Source: Flammeovirga sp. OC4 | Lineage (GTDB): Bacteria > Bacteroidota > Bacteroidia > Cytophagales > Flammeovirgaceae | Direction of reading: 5' to 3' | Assembly: GCF_000812565.1 (NCBI RefSeq) | Contig: NZ_JTAM01000077.1 | Coordinates: 1-50,816 of the forward strand | DNA length: 50,816 nucleotides | Shown here: piece after piece, positions 8,377-16,184 of the stretch | How the letters are laid out: each line of letters begins with the position of its first letter | Numbering within the stretch: the stretch's first letter is position 1 | Translations under genes and position numbers: made by a program | The notes under the pieces: generated by a model | What the model was told of the DNA's origin: nothing | The model's input: the letters and a program-made list of their open reading frames with translations, nothing else | Databases searched by the model: none

Positions 8377-10971
8377 CTAGTACCCTTGGCTTTTTAAGGC
8401 TTCTAATACTTGTTGATCTTTTTCCTTTGAAAGAGCTTCACTTACTCTTTTGTTTACCGTTTCATTTTCTAAAATGGGGCTGATGGCTTGATATGCTGCA
8501 ACTTTGGTATCGGTACTTGCACCACTATTGGTTGCATACTTCAAGACAATATCTGTTGCTTCTTGTTTCTCCTCTTCTGTTTCCAGAGTAATGATATACC
8601 CCGTCATCGTTCTAAACATATATTGACGGAACTGATCATTCATCTCTGCTAACTTTTTATCATACCAACCCAATTTTTCTTTGGTTCCAAATTGACCGTA
8701 GATCATTGAAGAAACAAAAACAATATTTGGATTTTTAGCTTCCTCAAATTTTTCTACTGTTGGGATCACACTTGGACCTTCTATTTCAGATACTGCATAC
8801 AAAGCTGTAGCTACTACCATATAAGAACTGTCATTCATTGCTTGCTTGGCGATTGGAATAAAATCCTCGCTTATGCCACCCAATGTAGTCAATGCAGTTG
8901 CTCTTACAGAAGAATTAGGATCATTCACTACTAAATTTTTAAGAAGCACTTTTGTTTCGGTCAAATCACCTGTCCCTTGATAACCATCAAAAATACCAGC
9001 TGCTGTTTCTCTAATTCCCCAGAATGGATCTTTTAAGTAAGAATTCAATTCACTGACCAATGAAGGATCCGCAATAATTGAATTTCCTAAGTTTTCTAGA
9101 GCTTCCACCCTATGCATTACATTTTCTGCACTTTTAGCTTGAATTAAATAAGCGTCTGTACTTTTAGTATGTGAAATAACTCCTGGAATAATATGAGCTG
9201 GATCAAAAATGATCAGATCAGGTTTTGTATCCAACATGAAAGAGAATGTCTGCTGTTTTTTATCTAAAACAATAGCTCTTTCCTCTTTTTTTCCATCTTT
9301 CCAATAGAACTGAACCTTTGTTGGGATACGGTAAATTGGTGTATACTCTGGGTCTTGACGTTGTTGTACAGTCAGTTCTAAAGTATTACCGCTGAATTTT
9401 TCCATTACAAGAATATCAGGATGCCCTGCCTTCATAAACCACTGATCAAAGAACCAATTCAAATCCTGGCCAGTCACCTCTTCAAATGCAATTCTTAAAT
9501 GTGCAATTTCTGCCGCCTTAAAAGCATTATTCTTTAAATAAAGTGCCGCTCCCTCAAAAAAGGCATCATCACCAATTGTGTTTCTCAATAAATTCAATGT
9601 GTAACCACCCTTTGCGTATGAGTGGCTATCAAACATATCTTCCTTATTCATATAATGGTAACGAATCAACGGTTCTTGCTTCATTTCAGATTCCGCTAAA
9701 TAGCTTTCTAGTTCTGATTGCAAATTATAATCCGCCTCATCTTTTCCGTGCTTATACTCTCTCCATAAATACTCACTGTAATTGGCCCATGATTCATTCA
9801 AAGGTAGATTAGCCCAAGACTCTGTAGTTACTAAATCACCAAACCAATGATGGAATAACTCGTGTGCTACAATAAAATCCCAATCTTGATCCAGCTTTTC
9901 TCTATCGTCTACTTGTACAGCTTCCATAAAAGTAGAAGCCGAAGTGTTTTCCATTGCTCCACTTACAAAATCACGGATAATGATTTGAGAATATTTATCC
10001 CACGGGTACTCATACTGAAACTTATTGGAGAAGAACTCCAACATCTCTGGTGTATTACCAAAAATTGTTCTTGCGTATTTTTCATATTCAGGCTCTACAT
10101 AATAGCTCACTTCTTTTCCTCTCCACTCATCTTTCACTACTGCGTAATCACCAACCGCCATCATCGTTAGATAAACCGAATGTGGCTGATCCTGTTTCCA
10201 ATGATCCGTTCTTGTTCCATTTGAATTTTTCTTTTGAGAAACTAAACGACCATTAGACAGCGTCACATACTTATCCTGTACCGTCATGAAAATATCTTGT
10301 TTCATCTTCACATTAGGATGATCAAAAGTTGGGAACCAGCAAGAGTTCGCACTTGTCTCACCTTGTGTCCATATTTGCTGTGGTTTACCAATTTCGTCAC
10401 CTAATGGATTGATAAAATATAATCCCTTATCACTTGTGATGGCTTCACTTCCTGAAGTCTGTCTTTCATTTGGTTTTGCAGTATAAGAAATATGCAAACC
10501 GAATATATCCTTTCTTGTATAGTCTTTATCCAATGCAATCGTTATCTGCAAGCTATCATAGCTGTAGTCTAAAGACTGTAATACGTTGTGTTTTTTATCT
10601 GTTAATTCAATTTTATGTATATCAAAATTCTTTGCATCAAGAATCACTTCATTCTGAGTATAAAAATGAGGCTGTAAAGTCAATACCGCATCCCCTGACA
10701 TTCTCTGTTTTTCCCAATCAAAGCTCACTTTTAATTGTGTATGCAATAAATCAAAAGCAGTACTGAAAGACGGGTTATAAGGTCCTTTTTTAGCAACCCA
10801 ATCTGGAACTACTTTCTCTTCTTTAACAGGTGCTACTGGAGCTAATGGAGCGACAGGGGTTACTTCAGTGAGGTTTCCGTTGTCCTGAGCTGTAGGCTGT
10901 GTCGTTTTGCAGGCGTTCAAAGCACCAATTACAAAAAGCACTGATACAGATCGTTTAATTTTGTATAGCAT
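8377..10971 (-). CDS. M1 family aminopeptidase, lipoprotein
   Basis: From the ATG at 10971 this is an 864-residue zinc metallopeptidase that removes N-terminal residues from peptides. The first residues form a lipoprotein signal ending at Cys21 (ALNAC), so it is secreted and lipid-anchored. Family residues are present: GAMEN (338-342), the zinc motif HELFHHWFGD (His370, Glu371, His374) and NESWANY with zinc ligand Glu393. The C-terminal third looks like HEAT-type helical repeats, as in other Bacteroidota M1 enzymes. The open frame extends 43 codons upstream to 11100, but that extension would bury the lipoprotein signal and is rejected. Likely role: peptide scavenging in the envelope. Confidence 0.94.
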   Translation of the reverse strand: MLYKIKRSVSVLFVIGALNACKTTQPTAQDNGNLTEVTPVAPLAPVAPVKEEKVVPDWVAKKGPYNPSFSTAFDLLHTQLKVSFDWEKQRMSGDAVLTLQPHFYTQNEVILDAKNFDIHKIELTDKKHNVLQSLDYSYDSLQITIALDKDYTRKDIFGLHISYTAKPNERQTSGSEAITSDKGLYFINPLGDEIGKPQQIWTQGETSANSCWFPTFDHPNVKMKQDIFMTVQDKYVTLSNGRLVSQKKNSNGTRTDHWKQDQPHSVYLTMMAVGDYAVVKDEWRGKEVSYYVEPEYEKYARTIFGNTPEMLEFFSNKFQYEYPWDKYSQIIIRDFVSGAMENTSASTFMEAVQVDDREKLDQDWDFIVAHELFHHWFGDLVTTESWANLPLNESWANYSEYLWREYKHGKDEADYNLQSELESYLAESEMKQEPLIRYHYMNKEDMFDSHSYAKGGYTLNLLRNTIGDDAFFEGAALYLKNNAFKAAEIAHLRIAFEEVTGQDLNWFFDQWFMKAGHPDILVMEKFSGNTLELTVQQRQDPEYTPIYRIPTKVQFYWKDGKKEERAIVLDKKQQTFSFMLDTKPDLIIFDPAHIIPGVISHTKSTDAYLIQAKSAENVMHRVEALENLGNSIIADPSLVSELNSYLKDPFWGIRETAAGIFDGYQGTGDLTETKVLLKNLVVNDPNSSVRATALTTLGGISEDFIPIAKQAMNDSSYMVVATALYAVSEIEGPSVIPTVEKFEEAKNPNIVFVSSMIYGQFGTKEKLGWYDKKLAEMNDQFRQYMFRTMTGYIITLETEEEKQEATDIVLKYATNSGASTDTKVAAYQAISPILENETVNKRVSEALSKEKDQQVLEALKSQGY

Positions 10972-11226
10972 AAAATGGTTTTCTTCTTTTTGTGAAATTT
11001 CATTATGAAAATAGCTCAGAAAATCGAGAGTTAGAATGATATTCACTTTTAATATGACAAATTCGACAGATTTATATAACTTCATAGAGAAATTAACCAT
11101 TCAATCTGCCCAATACTGACAATTTGTCGAGGATTCCATTCATGGGTCGTTTATTGGTTGAGACGAAGTACCAAAACAAAATTTCTTATTTCAATATTTG
11201 ATTTTAGTACATACCAAAAAAGATAT

Positions 11227-11769
11227 ATGGAAAAATTTAGATCAACAACCGTCCTTGCTATCAAAAAAGATGGTGAGGTAGCACTTGGTGCTGATGGACA
11301 AGCTACTTTTGGAAATACTGTAGCAAAAAGTAACGTAAAAAAAGTAAGAACATTGATGGGAGGTAAAATCGTTTGCGGTTTTGCAGGATCTACAGCAGAT
11401 GCTTTTACTTTGATGGAACGTTTCGAAGAAAAATTAAATGCTTTTAATGGTAATATGAAACGTGCGGCAATCGACTTAGCAAAAGATTGGCGTATGGACA
11501 GATACTTGAGAAAATTAGAAGCAATGATGATTGTAGCGGATATCAACGATGTATTGATCATTTCTGGTACAGGTGATGTAATTGAGCCAGATCATGATAT
11601 TGCAGCTATCGGTTCGGGTAGTATGTATGCTCAGTCGGCCGCTTTAGCCCTTAAAAAACATGCTAGTGATATGTCTGCTGAAGATATGGTGCGTGAAGGA
11701 CTAAGCATTGCCGCTGATATCTGTATCTACACTAACCACAACTTTGTGATTGAAAAAGTAAAAGCATAA
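11227..11769 (+). CDS. hslV: ATP-dependent protease proteolytic subunit HslV
   Basis: HslV is the threonine-protease chamber of the HslUV (ClpQY) complex. From the ATG at 11227 the product is 180 residues, the normal length. After a six-residue propeptide the mature end is TTVLAIKKDG with the nucleophilic Thr7. Also typical are GADGQATFGNTV, KVRTLMGGKIVCGFAGSTAD and AIGSGSMYAQSAA. The upstream TTG at 11158 would add 23 residues before the self-processed threonine and is rejected. The ATPase gene hslU is not in this window. The next gene starts seven bases downstream and may be co-transcribed. Confidence 0.96.
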   Translation: MEKFRSTTVLAIKKDGEVALGADGQATFGNTVAKSNVKKVRTLMGGKIVCGFAGSTADAFTLMERFEEKLNAFNGNMKRAAIDLAKDWRMDRYLRKLEAMMIVADINDVLIISGTGDVIEPDHDIAAIGSGSMYAQSAALALKKHASDMSAEDMVREGLSIAADICIYTNHNFVIEKVKA

Positions 11770-11776
11770 AAATAGC

Positions 11777-12673
11777 ATGGAATCTTTCGAATTACCCATC
11801 GAAAATACTCCTTTGCAAGAACTAACGGACTCTATTTTTTCTGAAAATGGAGTTCGTTTTTTTGTTAAAAGAGATGACCTTACCCACCCTGAAGTTTCAG
11901 GAAATAAATGGCGGAAATTAAAATACAATTTACTTCAAGCTAAAAAAGAAGGCTATCAGAAGATACTCACCTTTGGTGGTGCTTACTCTAATCATATACA
12001 CGCCTTTGCTGCGGCTGGAAAATTATACGGATTGGATACCATTGGGGTGATCAGAGGTGAAGAACATCTACCATTAAACCCTACACTCGATTTTGCTACA
12101 AGACAGGGAATGGTACTTTCTTACTTGGACAGAACTTCTTTTAGAAATTATAAAGACCAAATTCCTAAATTAAAAGAAAAGTTTGGAGCATTTTATATGG
12201 CTCCTATGGGAGGATCAAATACACTTGCACTTAAAGGTGTTGGTGAATTAGGTGAGGAATTGAATGAAGTGCTTGAAGCAGGAGATTATGTTTGTGCAGC
12301 TTGCGGTACTGGAGGAACATTAGCCGGTTTGATTGCGTCTTTAAGGTCAGATGTGAATGTAATTGGCTTTCCAGCTTTAAAAGGAGGTGAGTTTTTATAT
12401 GATGATATCAATGAATTCTTAGAAGGATTAGACGCTTCTTCTTTCCCTCAGTGGACACTAAATACTAATTATCATTTTGGAGGTTATGCTAAGAAAAAGC
12501 CTGAATTAATGACATTTATAGATCAATTTCATCAAAAATATAACATAGAGCTAGAACGCATCTATACAGGTAAAATGATCTATGGTGTAATAGACCTTCT
12601 TCAAAAAGGGTATTTCAAAAAAGGTCAAAAAGTTATTGTTTTACATTCAGGAGGATTGCAAATTAATCGTTAA
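11777..12673 (+). CDS. PLP-dependent D-cysteine desulfhydrase / ACC deaminase family protein
   Basis: This 298-residue pyridoxal-phosphate enzyme belongs to the fold-type II group that degrades D-cysteine or 1-aminocyclopropane-1-carboxylate. RDDLTHPEVSGNKWRKL contains the Schiff-base Lys44; FGGAYSNHIHAFAAAG is the conserved substrate-binding segment; CGTGGTLAGL is the phosphate-binding glycine loop. Sequence alone does not separate the two activities; in non-plant-associated Bacteroidota D-cysteine desulfhydrase is the better guess. It follows hslV by seven bases. Confidence 0.85.
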   Translation: MESFELPIENTPLQELTDSIFSENGVRFFVKRDDLTHPEVSGNKWRKLKYNLLQAKKEGYQKILTFGGAYSNHIHAFAAAGKLYGLDTIGVIRGEEHLPLNPTLDFATRQGMVLSYLDRTSFRNYKDQIPKLKEKFGAFYMAPMGGSNTLALKGVGELGEELNEVLEAGDYVCAACGTGGTLAGLIASLRSDVNVIGFPALKGGEFLYDDINEFLEGLDASSFPQWTLNTNYHFGGYAKKKPELMTFIDQFHQKYNIELERIYTGKMIYGVIDLLQKGYFKKGQKVIVLHSGGLQINR

Positions 12674-12727
12674 AACAGAAATATACGATGATAGTCATTA
12701 ATAAAATGTAAATAATACACTTTAAAC

Positions 12728-12758
12728 TTGACTTTCTCATAAAATTAACATATTTTAA
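12728..12758 (+). promoter_or_regulatory. candidate promoter of the small secreted protein gene
   Basis: TTG (12728-12730), 20 bases and TATTTTAA (12751-12758) partly match the Bacteroidota consensus; a leader of about 110 bases would precede the ATG at 12873. Confidence 0.35.
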
Positions 12759-12872
12759 AAATATAGAAAAAGGAATAAAATATTACGTTTCAATCTCAAC
12801 CTATAAACATCTCTAACCTATAGAACAACGTTTAATACTGTATTCTAATTCATCACCAAAAAAACTATCATC

Positions 12873-13259
12873 ATGAGAAAGACATTCCTCCTTGCACTCT
12901 TAATTGGCTTTACTTCTGTCTTTGTTTTCGCTCAAACAGAAGAAATTAAAAAAATTAATGAAGAAGAATATTCACAAGTGGAGTATTCAGTATTAGAGTC
13001 ACTAGGTCCCCAGTACCTAAGCAGTTTAGAAACTACGCTTACTGAATTAGATTGGGGATTGAACAATCATGAAGAATTTAATGCACTTCATGAAGAAAGC
13101 ACACTTGTATCAGAAGTTTATGTTTACAGTGCTGAAGATTTCAGATTAATCCACTATCATAATGGAGACGTTCACGATGTGGATTTAGAACAAATTGCAC
13201 AAAAAGCTGACCTTTTGATGAACAGCGATGGTACTTATTATTATGTTTTAAGAGATTAA
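12873..13259 (+). CDS. small secreted hypothetical protein
   Basis: The 128-residue product has a clear Sec signal peptide (basic MRK start, a hydrophobic stretch, FVFAQ with cleavage near residue 20). The mature part is about 108 residues, strongly acidic (EEIKKINEEEYSQVEY), without cysteines. I recognise no domain. It is monocistronic: an own candidate promoter lies upstream and a strong terminator downstream. Confidence 0.75.
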   Translation: MRKTFLLALLIGFTSVFVFAQTEEIKKINEEEYSQVEYSVLESLGPQYLSSLETTLTELDWGLNNHEEFNALHEESTLVSEVYVYSAEDFRLIHYHNGDVHDVDLEQIAQKADLLMNSDGTYYYVLRD

Positions 13260-13294
13260 TAAATAAAAAAATTAGAAGTATTTATTTAAAATTG

Positions 13295-13323
13295 AGGCAA
13301 TCTATTACAAGATTGCCTTTTTA
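13295..13323 (+). terminator. Rho-independent terminator
   Basis: A 9-base stem (13295-13303 with 13310-13318, AGGCAATCT/AGATTGCCT) is followed by a T tract. Confidence 0.85.
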
Positions 13324-13369
13324 ATTGTAATTATTTCTAATGAATAGAGTAACATTATCTTGATTATTA

Positions 13370-13377
13370 TAAATTTG
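13370..13377 (+). promoter_or_regulatory. -7 box of the prs promoter
   Basis: TAAATTTG followed by CAGTGAC fits the Bacteroidota -7 box TAnnTTTG. No good TTG is present 19 bases upstream. A leader of about 100 bases would precede prs. Confidence 0.5.
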
Positions 13378-13481
13378 CAGTGACAAAGGAAATGTGGTGT
13401 TATTAAATTATTAATTCTCACCTTCAGGTCCTCCTGTCTTTCGTCTTGAATTATAGATAGCGTACCAAAAAAAATATACTG

Positions 13482-14405
13482 ATGTCTTCAGTTAAAATCT
13501 TTTCAGCTTCGGGAACAGAATATCTCGCGAGCAAAATAGCACACTCTTATGGTAAATCTTTAGGAGATGTAGTTCTTCAACGTTTTAGTGATGGAGAAAT
13601 TTCTACACACTTCAATGAGTCAATAAGAGGTTGTGATGTTTTTATCATTCAATCCACTTGTCCTCCAGCAGATAACCTTCTCGAACTTCTTTTACTGATT
13701 GATGCTGCAAAAAGAGCTTCCGCTTCTACAGTGACAGTTCTTCTTCCGTACTTCGGATATGCACGTCAGGATAGAAAAGACAAACCAAGAGTAGGTATTG
13801 GTGCGAAACTAATCGCCAACTTGTTAACTGCCTCAGGTGCTACACGTGTAGTAACTTGTGAGTTACATGCTGACCAAATTCAAGGATTCTTCGACATCCC
13901 TGTAGTTCACTTACAAAGCTCACCAATCTTTGTTCCTTACATTGAGAGCTTAGGATTAGATAACTTGACTTTCGCTTCTCCAGATGTGGGAGGTGCTAAG
14001 AGAGCAAGATCTTATGCAAAACACTTCAAAGCTGATATCGTGATGTGTGACAAGCACCGTGAGAGAGCAAATGAAGTAGCATCAATGCAAGTTATTGGTG
14101 ATGTAAAAGACAAAAATGTAATTCTTGTTGATGACTTAGCAGATACAGCAGGTACTTTATGTAATGCCGCTGAGATCATCATGGAGAAAGGAGCAAAATC
14201 GGTTAGAGCCATCTGTACACACGGTGTTCTTTCTGGACCAGCTTACGATCGTGTAGCAGCTTCAGTTCTTGAAGAATTAGTTGTTACTGATACTCTTCCT
14301 GTAGAAAACAGAGAAAAAATCAACGTACTTTCAGTTGCTGAGCTTTTCGCTAAAGCAATCAGAAAGATCCAAGATCACGAATCAATTAGCTCTTTGTTCA
14401 TCTAA
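13482..14405 (+). CDS. prs: ribose-phosphate pyrophosphokinase
   Basis: PRPP synthetase transfers pyrophosphate from ATP to ribose 5-phosphate, feeding purine, pyrimidine, histidine, tryptophan and NAD synthesis in the cytosol. The 307-residue length is normal for class I. Signatures are VLQRFSDGEIS near the start, LPYFGYARQDRK (ATP flexible loop), VTCELHADQIQGFFDIPV and the PRPP loop VDDLADTAGT. It stands alone between two terminators, with its own -7 box at 13370. Confidence 0.97.
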   Translation: MSSVKIFSASGTEYLASKIAHSYGKSLGDVVLQRFSDGEISTHFNESIRGCDVFIIQSTCPPADNLLELLLLIDAAKRASASTVTVLLPYFGYARQDRKDKPRVGIGAKLIANLLTASGATRVVTCELHADQIQGFFDIPVVHLQSSPIFVPYIESLGLDNLTFASPDVGGAKRARSYAKHFKADIVMCDKHRERANEVASMQVIGDVKDKNVILVDDLADTAGTLCNAAEIIMEKGAKSVRAICTHGVLSGPAYDRVAASVLEELVVTDTLPVENREKINVLSVAELFAKAIRKIQDHESISSLFI

Positions 14406-14430
14406 GAACCTAGAGTTTTTTTATAAGATT

Positions 14431-14472
14431 AGGCTATCTACCATCATAACTTGTTGGTAGATAGCCTTTTTT
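14431..14472 (+). terminator. Rho-independent terminator of prs
   Basis: A perfect 13-base stem (14431-14443 with 14455-14467) is followed by six T residues. Confidence 0.92.
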
Positions 14473-14518
14473 GTTTAATAAGGTTGAATAAATCTTTCGT
14501 TTTTAATACGAAAATTAT

Positions 14519-14526
14519 TACCTTTG
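14519..14526 (+). promoter_or_regulatory. -7 box of the rplY promoter and structured leader
   Basis: TACCTTTG followed by CGAGCC is a strong Bacteroidota -7 box of the same form as the leftward promoters at the window start. The leader of about 115 bases begins with a perfect 7-base hairpin ATTTCTA-GTAA-TAGAAAT (14534-14551). Confidence 0.65.
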
Positions 14527-14650
14527 CGAGCCTATTTCTAGTAATAGAAATCGTTAAGCATGTTTTGGGATGGGGTCCACCTTTCGAGAAAAGAACGATC
14601 AAGTACCAAAGCGTTTATAACATGTTTTACTTTTATATTAAAAAAATCAG

Positions 14651-15229
14651 ATGAAAACTGTAGAAATCATCGGTTACAACCGTGAGACTGTTGGTAAGAA
14701 AGCTGCCAAAGATTTAAGAAAAGAAGGTTTAGCACCATGTGTAATTTATGGTGGTGAGCAACCAATTCACTTTGCAGTACCAATGATCTTGTTCAGAGAC
14801 ATTATCTATACTCCAGAGGTTTGTTTCGTAAAAATCAACATCGAAGGCGTAGAGAAAACTGCTATCGTTCAAGATTTCCAATTACACCCAGTTTCTGAGG
14901 TTCTTCTTCACGTTGACTTCTTAGAGTTAAACGATGATAAAGCTATCAAAATGGATGTTCCTGTTTCATTCGTAGGTAACTCTCCAGGTCTTCAAACAGG
15001 TGGTAAGCTTGTAGCTAAACTTAGAAAAATCAAAGTTAAAGCTCTTCCTGCTAACATGCCTGAGTCTGTAGAAGTTTCTATTGAAGGTTTAGAACTTGGT
15101 AAGTCAGTTCGTATCGGAGCAATCACTCCTGAGAACTACGAAATTCTTTACAATGATTCTGTAACAGTAGCTTCAATTGCTATTCCAAGAACATTACGTT
15201 CAGCATTGGATGCAGCGGACGCTGAGTAA
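14651..15229 (+). CDS. rplY: 50S ribosomal protein L25 / general stress protein Ctc
   Basis: This 192-residue protein binds 5S rRNA in the large subunit. It is the long, two-domain (Ctc/TL5) form: an N-terminal L25 domain (about 1-90, with ETVGKKAAKDLRKEGLAPCV and the YGGEQ turn) and a C-terminal beta domain (about 95-185). The ATG at 14651 gives the standard start. It is monocistronic, with a strong promoter box, a structured leader and a terminator. In many bacteria pth follows this gene; here an unrelated hydrolase does. Confidence 0.95.
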   Translation: MKTVEIIGYNRETVGKKAAKDLRKEGLAPCVIYGGEQPIHFAVPMILFRDIIYTPEVCFVKINIEGVEKTAIVQDFQLHPVSEVLLHVDFLELNDDKAIKMDVPVSFVGNSPGLQTGGKLVAKLRKIKVKALPANMPESVEVSIEGLELGKSVRIGAITPENYEILYNDSVTVASIAIPRTLRSALDAADAE

Positions 15230-15255
15230 TCAGCAACTGTTTGAACATAAAGAAG

Positions 15256-15290
15256 AGAGGTTTAGTAGAAATACTAAACCTCTTTTTTTT
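15256..15290 (+). terminator. Rho-independent terminator of rplY
   Basis: A perfect 12-base stem (15256-15267 with 15272-15283) with a GAAA tetraloop is followed by eight T residues. Confidence 0.95.
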
Positions 15291-15338
15291 GGTTATTTTT
15301 TTTTGTATCATAGTCAATGAATAAATAATCACTTACTA

Positions 15339-16163
15339 ATGACCATCTCACCTCAAACTCCTAAACACTTTTTTTTAGATTTAGAAAATGGAAAAATCGA
15401 ATGTCTTCAATTTGGCAAAGGTGAAAAGCTTTTGATTTGTATTCATGGCTTCGGAGATAGTGCCAACCTTTTCCGGGCTATTGCACCTGCATGGGAAAAA
15501 GATTTTACAATGATTGCTTTTTCACTGCCCTACCACGGACAAACTGAATGGACCCCTTCTTACTTTTCTTCTAGAAATATAAAGGAGGTCATTGATGGGT
15601 TACTTCAAAGGTTTCAGAAAAATAAGTTTTCAATTTTAGGCTACAGTATGGGTGGAAAAATTACGATGTATTGTCTTCAAAAATACTACAGCAATACTAT
15701 TGAAAGGCTGATTTTGTGTGCTTCTGATGGTTTAAAAACACATATTCTCTATGATGTTTCGAAACTTCCAAGATGGTATTTAGAAATTGCAATGCTATTA
15801 CTTCGCTTCCCAAAAACCACTTTCAAATTAGTAGGTTGGGTACACCGAAGAGGTTACCTCTCTAAATTTCTTTATGACTTTTTTATGAATCATTTTGAAA
15901 CTAAAGAACAAAGGAGACGCTTTTTCGGAGTTGCAACATCTTCAAGATATATGAGTCCAGATCTAAAGCAAGTCGCTCATCAAATCAATCAATATAAAAT
16001 TCCCGTTGATATGTACTTTGGAAAAAGAGATGAAGTAATTCTAATGGATGGTGCAATACAGTTTTCTGAATTAATTGACAATGTTCGATTTCATGAATTA
16101 GACAAAGGCCATTTACTCATTGATGAAGGTTTGTGCCAATTGATGAAAGAAAATCAATTTTAA
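15339..16163 (+). CDS. alpha/beta hydrolase
   Basis: This 274-residue cytoplasmic protein has the alpha/beta-hydrolase triad: nucleophile Ser103 in GYSMGG, acid Asp231 in FGKRDEV and base His258 in KGHLL, with HGFG (36-39) as oxyanion motif. The cap region (about 130-215) is rich in aromatic and basic residues. The substrate cannot be told from sequence; esterase, lipase or thioesterase activity are all possible. It is convergent with the DUF5916 gene (21-base gap, no obvious terminator). Confidence 0.88.
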   Translation: MTISPQTPKHFFLDLENGKIECLQFGKGEKLLICIHGFGDSANLFRAIAPAWEKDFTMIAFSLPYHGQTEWTPSYFSSRNIKEVIDGLLQRFQKNKFSILGYSMGGKITMYCLQKYYSNTIERLILCASDGLKTHILYDVSKLPRWYLEIAMLLLRFPKTTFKLVGWVHRRGYLSKFLYDFFMNHFETKEQRRRFFGVATSSRYMSPDLKQVAHQINQYKIPVDMYFGKRDEVILMDGAIQFSELIDNVRFHELDKGHLLIDEGLCQLMKENQF

Positions 16164-16184
16164 TCGCTCTTTCTTCATTAAAAA

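Noticed and set aside
9543-10766. Several plus-strand open frames opposite the aminopeptidase gene
   Set aside because: Their compositions are antisense shadows; the minus strand carries a complete M1 enzyme.
8377-11100. Aminopeptidase starting at 11100
   Set aside because: It would place 43 residues before a perfect lipoprotein signal.
14451-14654. Open frame across the rplY leader
   Set aside because: It runs through the terminator of prs and the rplY promoter, so it cannot be a gene in its own right.
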